Source: Corynebacterium amycolatum SK46 (GTDB lineage: Bacteria; Actinomycetota; Actinomycetes; Mycobacteriales; Mycobacteriaceae). From it: 64,000 nt of DNA. The position numbers and the translations under genes are program-made. The notes beneath the pieces are model-generated. The model was not told the DNA's origin and searched no databases. It saw only the letters and a program-made list of their open reading frames with translations. Location of the stretch: NCBI RefSeq assembly GCF_000173655.1, contig NZ_ABZU01000002.1, positions 186,001 through 250,000 on the forward strand, read 5' to 3'. Positions 17,389 to 24,715 of the stretch are shown here, one piece after another; the stretch's first letter is position 1; each line of letters begins with the position of its first letter.

Positions 17389-18681
17389 ATGAGTGCACCC
17401 GAAGCGACTACTACTCCTGTAGTTGAACTGAGTGAACTGCCTTCCGACCTAGAAAAGCTCGGATCTGGTGGCGAAGGAGTCGTCTACAAGCTCGGTTCTA
17501 CACATTTTTCGTCTCGCCCCTGTGCTTTTAAGAAATACAAGTCACCCGACAAGGTCAACGAGGCTCACCTGGAGAAACTGGTCAAGTTCATTAACAAACT
17601 CGGCGAGGTCGCCCCAGATCGCAAAGAGTGGCTGCTCAATCAAGCGGCATGGCCAACTCATTTAGTGCGTGATGACGGAAAGACCGTCGGCATAATCATG
17701 CCGTTAATTCCGGATCGTTTCTTCCAGCTTCTTTCTCCAACGTCGACAAGCACCACGAAACGTGCAGCGGAATTGCAGTATCTGCTGAATGGCCCTGAAT
17801 TTGAGCAGAGCATCGGGCTGAAGGTAAGCGAACGTCAGCGCTACGAATTTCTGGAAGATTTTGCGAACCTACTTCGCGTTCTTCATGGCGCTGAGATCCG
17901 TGTCGGGGACATCTCGGTTAAGAATTTGCTCTTCTGCCACAACGCGCCCGGTCCGCATGTGTACTTACTGGACTGCGACTCCATGAGTATCGGCCCATCT
18001 GAGGGACCCGATGTGCAGACACCGGGCTGGGACGTGCCAAATGGGGAAAAACCGCAGACAAAAGAGAGCGATGCGTACAAGTTTGGCCTGCTTGCACTGC
18101 GTCTGCTGGCTTCCGATCAGTCCACTCGCAACCCGAATGACCTCCCCGCGGGAACCGTGAGCTCCGTTCGCTCCCTTACTCAACGCGCGCTCACCGCTTC
18201 CAGCTCAAACAGGCCTACTCCGCGTGATTGGCTCGGTGGGATTAGCCAAGGGAAGGACAAAGCATCCACCGAGGTAGCAGAAGTCGCCTCCGCTAAGACA
18301 CCGACCACGTCGGCCAAGGCCTCGAGTGGCATCTCTACGGCGACGAAGACTATTTCACGACGTAAGCAGGGAAAGCCTGTGCCTTCGGCTGTCTCGACTA
18401 ATGCCGTTAGTAATACTCCAGCAACCACACAAACCACGGCTACGACATCAACAAATGCCACTTCGACTATCGCCTCCCAACCGTCTAACGGCGACGTCGA
18501 CTCAACCGAGAAGAAGGGCCTTGGCTGGCCAATTACCTGGACCATTGTGGCAGGACTTATGTGTCTTATGAACTTTATCGGGGGTCATCCGGGTTCCGGC
18601 TTCTTCATGCTCATCATGTTTATCGTGAACCTCTGCTGGCTCTTGGTTCGCATGGACGAGTCTAAGGACAGTTCACAATGA
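17389..18681 (+). CDS. Membrane-anchored protein kinase of the TerY-P triad
   Basis: 430 residues. The kinase fold covers about 15-285: a glycine loop LGSGGEGVVYKLG, the lysine strand CAFKKYK, catalytic loop VGDISVKNLLF (Asp and Asn kept, the HRD histidine and arginine absent) and LLDCDSMSIG where DFG is usual. This form is typical of the atypical kinases in TerY-P sets. A Ser/Thr/Ala-rich linker follows, then two membrane helices (about 385-423) near the C-terminus. Membrane anchoring ties this triad to the envelope. It overlaps the next gene by four bases (ATGA). Confidence 0.82.
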   Translation: MSAPEATTTPVVELSELPSDLEKLGSGGEGVVYKLGSTHFSSRPCAFKKYKSPDKVNEAHLEKLVKFINKLGEVAPDRKEWLLNQAAWPTHLVRDDGKTVGIIMPLIPDRFFQLLSPTSTSTTKRAAELQYLLNGPEFEQSIGLKVSERQRYEFLEDFANLLRVLHGAEIRVGDISVKNLLFCHNAPGPHVYLLDCDSMSIGPSEGPDVQTPGWDVPNGEKPQTKESDAYKFGLLALRLLASDQSTRNPNDLPAGTVSSVRSLTQRALTASSSNRPTPRDWLGGISQGKDKASTEVAEVASAKTPTTSAKASSGISTATKTISRRKQGKPVPSAVSTNAVSNTPATTQTTATTSTNATSTIASQPSNGDVDSTEKKGLGWPITWTIVAGLMCLMNFIGGHPGSGFFMLIMFIVNLCWLLVRMDESKDSSQ

Positions 18682-18914
18682 GCTCGTTGAAATATCTTGC
18701 GCTGGTCGGTCCCAGGTACGAAAGAAAACATCGTTTCCCGCAGTCAACGGCAGATGCGGCGTGGGAAGCAGAAGAGGAAGTACTCACGGTAACTCCTTGC
18801 ACTGAGGAAGTACTCGATATCGCCCTATCACGAGCCTTTGGAACAGACTCATCACTTGAAAACCACTTCTCAGAAATTTCGCACCCAATTTCTCCAGAAA
18901 AAGGGAAGGAGTAG
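18678..18914 (+). CDS. Small protein with FGTD motif (first copy)
   Basis: Function not recognised. 78 residues, translationally coupled to the kinase through an ATGA overlap. The middle contains an acidic helix that ends DIALSRAFGTD; the next gene has a matching DDIMLTIFGTD. The C-terminal part is polar. It may be a short adaptor for a triad protein. Confidence 0.55.
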   Translation: MSSLKYLALVGPRYERKHRFPQSTADAAWEAEEEVLTVTPCTEEVLDIALSRAFGTDSSLENHFSEISHPISPEKGKE

Positions 18915-18917
18915 TAC

Positions 18918-19151
18918 ATGAGCACTGAAAAAGAGAACACAGCTATCGCATCGCTAATGGCGGAAATTGATGGTGAAGCAGACTCTGAAAACCTCGTTGA
19001 TGACATTATGCTGACAATTTTTGGAACGGATGTCGTGGATCAGTCCGGTTCCCTGCCACCAATTTCTGGTGAAAGTCGACTCAACTCTGCAACTCTCGCA
19101 GCTGATTTAGGTCACTCATCGGAAAGCAACTTCAGTGGGGACTCCAAATGA
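18918..19151 (+). CDS. Small acidic protein with FGTD motif (second copy)
   Basis: Function not recognised. 77 residues, acidic, starting three bases after the previous gene and overlapping the next by four bases (ATGA). It shares the helix-plus-FGTD motif with its upstream neighbour but little else; the tail is Ser/Gly-rich. The tight packing supports it being a real gene. Confidence 0.55.
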   Translation: MSTEKENTAIASLMAEIDGEADSENLVDDIMLTIFGTDVVDQSGSLPPISGESRLNSATLAADLGHSSESNFSGDSK

Positions 19152-19660
19152 CTGCCCGTTATGAATTCAACAGACAACTTGTCGCGAGACGGTTCCAAAG
19201 AAGTGCCTTAGCCGAAAAAGATCACCTGTGGTCAATTGCGCTTGTGTTCGGAGGAAGCCGCCATCTTGCTCAAACCATTCTCACTCACGGTCTCGGAAAT
19301 GCGTGGAAATCTGTCTCCGCGTTAGCCGAGACAACGGAGGCCTCCTACGATGCCCTGCTGCGCCGTGAGATCTACTTTGCACTTGCGCAAACGGGTTTGG
19401 GAGTCCTCACTGCGAAAGAAGCAAGAACTCAAGGACGTTTTTCGCCGAGCGGCCACGATTCTCTGTGTCGAGTGAATGCCCTGCGTGCCTACATGGAACC
19501 TGAAGATCTAACTCTGCTAGCGCTGGAGCAGTATTCCCCTCTGAGCAACTCTGAACTGTCCATCCTTTTTGGACTTCCAGAGGACGTTGTAGCTGAAAAG
19601 ATTACTCAAGTACGAGCATCCGCCGAAGAGATTCTACGGAGCAATGAGCTCAGTGAATGA
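19148..19660 (+). CDS. Degenerate sigma-factor-like protein
   Basis: 170 residues. The order of parts resembles an ECF sigma factor: an N-terminal helical part (LWSIALVFGGSRHLAQTIL through NAWKS, like region 2) and a C-terminal helix-turn-helix-like part (DLTLLALEQYSPLSNSELS then LFGLPEDVVAEKITQVRAS, like region 4). The acidic signature of region 2 is missing and the middle is short, so it may not direct transcription; it may be a modified sigma, an anti-sigma-like decoy or a DNA-binding regulator. It is the last gene of the plus-strand operon, and its end overlaps the convergent GTPase gene by 27 bases. Confidence 0.5.
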   Translation: MTARYEFNRQLVARRFQRSALAEKDHLWSIALVFGGSRHLAQTILTHGLGNAWKSVSALAETTEASYDALLRREIYFALAQTGLGVLTAKEARTQGRFSPSGHDSLCRVNALRAYMEPEDLTLLALEQYSPLSNSELSILFGLPEDVVAEKITQVRASAEEILRSNELSE

Positions 19661-21034
19661 GCACACAGCTCCAAGGAGCTTTTCCTCCAAAGGAGAAACC
19701 AATCCCAGCAGCTTTCTGCTGGCCAAAGCATGTATCTCCGTAGCGCGTGGGGCGTCCTCCGCTGTCCCCAATTGGAGTGCCTCTTCAGCCAGAGATACTC
19801 CTTCCGTAGATACGCGGCTACCGGGGCTCTGAGTCAGCAGGCGGTAAATGGTTACCGCTAGCCGTTGCTGGGCAGTCAAATGCTCTTCCCAATAGTCGAG
19901 TACCTCGGCGGCATCGCAAGAAAATGCCAGGTCTTTTAGTTTTTCCTGCACATAGCTACAGCGACTCAGCACCGTTGCAAAAGTAATACTCTCGCCCAGA
20001 TGACCTGCTAAGGAATCGATTCCCGAGGCCTGACGTAAGAATCTCTGCAACTGTACGGCGCCACCGCTGGCACTATTTCGTCCCTCTAGAACCCCATAAG
20101 AGCCCAGCACTTCCAGCAGTTTATTGCGGCTATTAGCACTAACACAATTGGGAAAATCAGTCTCTAACTCATGCATCAATGTGTCACGAGCCACCGTGTC
20201 AAGGCTGCTGAGTACTCGAGCCAGCGGCTCGGTGATTGCACCTGTCTCCGCGCTTTCCGCCATCAGACCGGAAACTGCTAATACCGAAGAAAAATAGCGA
20301 GAGTAGTCGTTCGACAGTTCAGTGGCTCTGTTCCTAGCTGCTTCGATTGGATCACTTGGCCCAAAGGCGCCGGCACCGAAATCATCTGCGCGCGAAAGCA
20401 CTCCCACCGATGACAGAGTGGTAAAACCTAGGGAGCGGATATGCGCAATCTCGTCGTCACGCAAGGTGGAATCGAACACATAAATCAACCCATCAATGGC
20501 GGTGCCATGTTGGTTCCACGGCACACGGGTCAACTCGCGCAGTCCATCGACAATTTGATGATTTGCCGCATCAACCGTTCCAAGACCGGGCGTATCGACG
20601 AAGTTTAGCTGCGACAATGCCTGTGATGGGAGATAGTGAACTTTCACGCGCCCATCCAAATCGGCCACACTTTGGGCACTCTGCGCACTATGGAGGGCGC
20701 CTCGACTGGCTAACGAAACATTCTCGATTCGCTCCGGCGCTCCCTTGGTGTACACGGTGACGGCATTCGTACACTCGAGGATTGCAGTTTCGGCAATTTT
20801 CTGGCGCACTAAAGCATTAATGAGTGTCGATTTTCCAGCCTTCATTCGTCCACTCACCAGAATCGTTGGCGGAGTCTGCATTAGCTGACGACACTCATTG
20901 GCAACAGTGGTAATTCTCTGCTGCTCATCGCCATATTCACCAGCACGATCAATCAGCTCACGAAGCATAGAATCGACGGCGGCAATCAACTGTTTAGCTG
21001 CAGAATCGACATATGCATTACTCTGCATTGGCAT
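19634..21034 (-). CDS. Dynamin-like GTPase (IniC-type)
   Basis: 466 residues. P-loop SGRMKAGKST (61-70), switch threonine in ECTNAVTVY, G3 NFVDTPGLG (about 141) and an unusual G4 LSRAD (about 212) in place of N/TKxD. The rest is helical, as in bacterial dynamin-like proteins such as mycobacterial IniA/IniC, which act in pairs on membranes. It overlaps the end of the other GTPase gene by 17 bases, so the two are co-translated. An ATG at 21028 is an alternative start. No obvious membrane helix is seen, so its membrane contact may depend on the partner. Confidence 0.8.
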   Translation of the reverse strand: MPMQSNAYVDSAAKQLIAAVDSMLRELIDRAGEYGDEQQRITTVANECRQLMQTPPTILVSGRMKAGKSTLINALVRQKIAETAILECTNAVTVYTKGAPERIENVSLASRGALHSAQSAQSVADLDGRVKVHYLPSQALSQLNFVDTPGLGTVDAANHQIVDGLRELTRVPWNQHGTAIDGLIYVFDSTLRDDEIAHIRSLGFTTLSSVGVLSRADDFGAGAFGPSDPIEAARNRATELSNDYSRYFSSVLAVSGLMAESAETGAITEPLARVLSSLDTVARDTLMHELETDFPNCVSANSRNKLLEVLGSYGVLEGRNSASGGAVQLQRFLRQASGIDSLAGHLGESITFATVLSRCSYVQEKLKDLAFSCDAAEVLDYWEEHLTAQQRLAVTIYRLLTQSPGSRVSTEGVSLAEEALQLGTAEDAPRATEIHALASRKLLGLVSPLEEKLLGAVCSFTELIAP

Positions 21035-22766
21035 CCACCCGACTCAGTAACTCACCACGAAGTCTGGCAACATAAGCAGACTTCTTCTTAGCTTCCTGCC
21101 GAGCGACTTGCCTGTCCCCAAGCGCCGACTGACAATCCTGTTTCATCTGCTGAATTTGGTGTTTAGTTCGCCGAATACGCAGTTCAAGATTGTCATTGAA
21201 CTGGTTGATTAGTAACGGGCGCAACTCGTTGTAAACAGTCTCGATTCCCTGATTGAGCTGTCTGCGCACCTGCAAAATCACTTGATCTAGCCATTTTGAT
21301 AGTTCAACGCGGCCAGTTTTAGACGATCGATGATAGACATTCACACCGAGCCACAGACCAGCCATTGCAACGAATGGCAGGACAGTACCGCCGCTACCAA
21401 TAATCGCCGCACCAATCCCCGGTACAAAACCTAAAACGTGGGTAAGCCCGAAGCCACCAGCAATCGTCAGTGACACCAGGGACGGATCCACGACTTTGGC
21501 TACGGAATTCTCGCTCTCAGGTTTGTTAGAAACGGAAATACCCGTGGCAACTTCGTTAAGGGCATCAATCACGCAGTGCCAATCTGCAACACCATCTGTG
21601 ACACCTACATAGACCTCGCGGGACCGAGCCATAAAGTAGCGGATTGAGTCCTCGAACAATTCGGACAGTTCGGATTCGATTTGAAAGAAAACTGCATCCC
21701 GATGGGCTCGAATATAACGTGGCGGCGTCGACGCGAAGTACGAGTGCCACTTCTCTCGAATCTCCACCAACTGTGTTTCAGCCATACTTACGGCTTCACT
21801 TCTGGCCTGAGACAGCCCTGACGTAAGTAGCTGTTGTCCTCGACGCCGGTCGGAAGTGAGGTGCTCAAGTTCCACCTTCTTCTCTTCCAATCGGCTCAGC
21901 ATGGCCGTGCTATCTGCTGAAATCTTGCTCTCGAGCTCGGCATATTCACTATTCAGCAGAACCAACGCTTGCCGCATAACTGGGGTATACGCATTTTTCT
22001 GCAGCCGGCTGCGGGCCTCAACAATCGCCTCTTGTAACCGGGGAATCCCCGAGTCATTGATAACCTCGTCGGCTAGAAAAGGATTGCCATTGAGGGCAGA
22101 AAGGTACCGCAGCGGAGAGACACTGACTATAGGTACTTCGGAAACTAATTCTCCCAAATGCTGCTGAATCTGCTGACGAGTAACTCTTTCAATCTCTCGC
22201 CAACCCAACAGATTTTTGTCTTTCTTGGTTATTGCCACCGCAAGTCCTGGTGTGCTTGCAGCGATTTCTTTCAGCGTGGCAAGTTCCGGTTCGGTAATCG
22301 TAGTCGTTGCCTCAAGCACAAACACCACAACACCGGCATTACGAGTGAGCGCAATCGCAGCTTTCGAGATTTCCGAATCAGCGCCATTAAAACCAGGGCA
22401 ATCTATGAAACTGTCATCTGTCAACGACTCTCCGCCTCGGATTGCCCCCTCCCCTAGCCCAAAGTTTCCCTGACCGGAAATCTCCTCCGCATCGGGACCA
22501 AAACTGAAACCCGTTTCACATGCGGAAAGACTGATGGAAGCACTTCCAGAAAGCGCATCTACCAGCATCGTCTTGCCGCATCCGACCTCACCGATAACGG
22601 CGACTACCGTCGCTTCTCTTCTCGCCTGTAGCGGGGCTTCGATGAGTCGGGCTTCTTCTCGCTTGCCGACGGCATCAAAGTACTCAACCACTTTGCGAAT
22701 TAAAGCGGCATCCTCACTGATACCGACACTTGCACTGGAACTTGAATCAGCAGTCGTCGGTGCCAT
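21018..22766 (-). CDS. Dynamin-like GTPase with hydrophobic membrane segment
   Basis: 582 residues. P-loop VIGEVGCGKTM (58-68), G3 FIDCPGFNG (about 118) and G4 AITKKDKN. A long coiled-coil region follows, then a strongly hydrophobic Gly-rich pair of segments (about 430-475) that could insert in the membrane like a dynamin paddle, and a basic helical C-terminus. It begins 10 bases after the ECF sigma gene and overlaps the next GTPase gene. The pair fits the two-gene dynamin systems of actinobacteria (IniA/IniC and others) thought to repair or remodel membranes under cell-wall or envelope stress. Confidence 0.78.
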   Translation of the reverse strand: MAPTTADSSSSASVGISEDAALIRKVVEYFDAVGKREEARLIEAPLQARREATVVAVIGEVGCGKTMLVDALSGSASISLSACETGFSFGPDAEEISGQGNFGLGEGAIRGGESLTDDSFIDCPGFNGADSEISKAAIALTRNAGVVVFVLEATTTITEPELATLKEIAASTPGLAVAITKKDKNLLGWREIERVTRQQIQQHLGELVSEVPIVSVSPLRYLSALNGNPFLADEVINDSGIPRLQEAIVEARSRLQKNAYTPVMRQALVLLNSEYAELESKISADSTAMLSRLEEKKVELEHLTSDRRRGQQLLTSGLSQARSEAVSMAETQLVEIREKWHSYFASTPPRYIRAHRDAVFFQIESELSELFEDSIRYFMARSREVYVGVTDGVADWHCVIDALNEVATGISVSNKPESENSVAKVVDPSLVSLTIAGGFGLTHVLGFVPGIGAAIIGSGGTVLPFVAMAGLWLGVNVYHRSSKTGRVELSKWLDQVILQVRRQLNQGIETVYNELRPLLINQFNDNLELRIRRTKHQIQQMKQDCQSALGDRQVARQEAKKKSAYVARLRGELLSRVDANAE

Positions 22767-22776
22767 AAAAACTGCC

Positions 22777-23322
22777 TTACTCTTCCTTGAGCAGCTCGAG
22801 CATCTGCTTTCGTGCTCTATTCAATCGGCTCTTAACGGTTGCAAGCGGAATACGCTGTTTGGCCGCGATTTCCTCATAGGTATAGCCAGCCAATTCACGG
22901 AGAATCAAGATCTCGCGGAAGTTTGGCCTCAGTTGATCCAATGCAGTTTGAACTTGGTCAACTACTGCTACCCGGGTATCAATATCGCTTCCAGTGGAAC
23001 GCATATTCGCACCCGCATCTGAATCGAGCTGCACCATCTCTGTGCGCTTCTGAATCTTTTGGCCTTGTTTCTTGCAGGCATTGAGCGCGATTTTGGTGAA
23101 CCAAGTTTTGAAAGAGGAACTGCCCCGAAACCTGTCAAAATATTTATATGCCGATGCTACAGCGATGCTAAAAGCATCTTCAGCGTCGTGGTAGTTGCTG
23201 CACATACGCAAGCAGACGCTAAAAACGCTGTCTTTGTACAGCCTGATGAGCTCAGCGAAAGCTGCTTGATCGCCATTCTGGGCACGCTGAACCAGTTCCC
23301 GTTCCAAAACCTTTGTTGTCAT
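22777..23322 (-). CDS. ECF-family RNA polymerase sigma factor
   Basis: 181 residues. Region 2 covers about 15-85 (FAELIRLYKDSVFSVCLRMC, an acidic AEDAFS element, then FRGSSSFKTWFTKIALNAC). Region 4 covers about 125-178 (LRPNFREILILRELAGYTYEEIA, then a helix-turn-helix IPLATVKSRLNRARKQML). Its start overlaps the stop of the acidic protein gene by one base (TAATG). It is in the operon whose first promoter (27720-27749) is of the GGAAC-N17-CCTCTA class, which I take to be its own target, giving autoregulation. No zinc-type anti-sigma gene is adjacent. Confidence 0.92.
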   Translation of the reverse strand: MTTKVLERELVQRAQNGDQAAFAELIRLYKDSVFSVCLRMCSNYHDAEDAFSIAVASAYKYFDRFRGSSSFKTWFTKIALNACKKQGQKIQKRTEMVQLDSDAGANMRSTGSDIDTRVAVVDQVQTALDQLRPNFREILILRELAGYTYEEIAAKQRIPLATVKSRLNRARKQMLELLKEE

Positions 23323-23750
23323 TATGACAGCACCCCGCCGAAATCATCGTCCGAGTTGTCATCACCGGAGTACAGGTCATCAAAGTCGAAGTCATGGTCG
23401 TCGTCGCCACCGTCGTCGGAGGCATCACGATGATCATCGTCGTCATCTTCGACTTCCATCTCGGCTTCTTCTTCGTCATCGTCCTCAGCATCCGCTGCAG
23501 CATCAAGAAACAGCTCAGCCTCTTCGGGATTGACGAAATGACCATCTTCGGTCAACTCAGGATCATCATCGGCTGGGATCAGGGACTCATCCGCCAAGTT
23601 GGAGTCGGGTTCCATGGCAGCAGCCAGGATTTGTTCAAAAACGTCGTCAGAAAGCTCGTTTTGCGTGTCTCCCAGCAAATCTGGCAGCACAGGCTCGACG
23701 GCCTCATTATCCCAGGGTTTGGGACTATCTGCTCCATCAGTAGCGCTCAC
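23322..23750 (-). CDS. Very acidic small protein coupled to the ECF sigma factor
   Basis: 142 residues from a GTG start preceded by AAGGAG. The second half is almost entirely Asp and Glu, with runs such as EDDDDDH and DDDHDFDFDDLY. Near residue 34 the segment LSDDVFEQILAAAM is a possible amphipathic helix. It has no cysteine and no HxxxCxxC zinc motif, so it is not a normal ZAS anti-sigma factor. Coupling by TAATG to the sigma gene suggests stoichiometric synthesis. I infer a possible anti-sigma or DNA-mimic role, unproven. A promoter may lie in the 100-base gap upstream. Confidence 0.65.
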   Translation of the reverse strand: MSATDGADSPKPWDNEAVEPVLPDLLGDTQNELSDDVFEQILAAAMEPDSNLADESLIPADDDPELTEDGHFVNPEEAELFLDAAADAEDDDEEEAEMEVEDDDDDHRDASDDGGDDDHDFDFDDLYSGDDNSDDDFGGVLS

Positions 23751-23852
23751 GAAAGCTACTCCTTATTTTGGTCGGACTAGTCGCATTTTAACATCCCAAG
23801 GCATGCTCCACGCGGCCATCCTGCGACTCACACATTGCGCAACTGCTACCAA

Positions 23853-24701
23853 TTAACCGGCACCGCGCAGGGAGTAGTAGTACCAGCCATCGCTCATCTC
23901 AAAACACTCCGTGTAGTCATCCGAGCCACCACTTTGGTATTCACTGTCCGCAATCTGGATGCAGTTCGACGACGTACCGGTTCCATATGGGCCGTTGAGG
24001 ATCCAGGTGTAGTTCGACGGCGGTGAATACGGAGGAGACGGGAACTGTTCTTCGGGTTCGGCGTAGTTCGACCCGGAGCTGTAATCCGAATCAACCGATT
24101 CCTCGGTTGTCGTAGTGCTTTCAACGGTCGTACTGGTTTCTGTTGTCGTATAGGTCGACGTAGGAGTGTAATAATCGCTTGTCCGCGTTGAGGTGGAACT
24201 AGGCGAGGTGGAAGACGAAGCCGGAGTTTCTGCAGCCCGATTGTCTTCTTGCTTGTTGTTCCAGGCGGCCCAACCGCCAACGATGACGCCGAAAAGCACC
24301 AGCACCGCCACAATGCTCAAAATAACCGCCGATGCCGATGAATTCTTTTTTGGCGCATTGGGAATATTTGGGCTAGCGTCATACCGCTCCCTCGGCGCGT
24401 CCTCAAAACTCGCTGAGTTCCCAGGAGGAAATTGCGTCGTTTCCTCAAACGAAGAACCAAAGTCTTGCGTTGAGTTCTCAGAATCGAGAATTTCCCCCCA
24501 TGCCGGCACTTGACCTGTCTGTGGAGAGGATTCCGTTCCTGATTCGCGTGGGGTCTCTGAGCCTATCGGCTCATTCATGGCACTCTGCTGACGACGGGGC
24601 TTCTGTGTCCGACGCACAGGATTGCCGCCGTTGTTGGAATTAAAGCCACCGCCTTCGGAAGAACCTTTTCGCCGGGGCGGTTGAGATTTCATTGGATCCA
24701 T
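23853..24701 (-). CDS. Single-pass membrane protein, paralogue of 7083-7964
   Basis: Function not recognised. 282 residues, ATG with AGGAGA upstream. It carries the basic tag NPVRRTQKPRRQ, a polar cytoplasmic part of about 110 residues, a membrane helix at about 122-146, a Ser/Thr/Tyr-rich linker, and a C-terminal domain: W, then GPYG, a Cys, EC(F), and a YYYS ending in AG. The same tag, linker style and C-terminal pattern occur in the gene at 7083-7964. It is in the operon of the sigma factor, 14 bases after the coiled-coil gene. Confidence 0.7.
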   Translation of the reverse strand: MDPMKSQPPRRKGSSEGGGFNSNNGGNPVRRTQKPRRQQSAMNEPIGSETPRESGTESSPQTGQVPAWGEILDSENSTQDFGSSFEETTQFPPGNSASFEDAPRERYDASPNIPNAPKKNSSASAVILSIVAVLVLFGVIVGGWAAWNNKQEDNRAAETPASSSTSPSSTSTRTSDYYTPTSTYTTTETSTTVESTTTTEESVDSDYSSGSNYAEPEEQFPSPPYSPPSNYTWILNGPYGTGTSSNCIQIADSEYQSGGSDDYTECFEMSDGWYYYSLRGAG

Positions 24702-24715
24702 TGTTTTGGTCTCCT

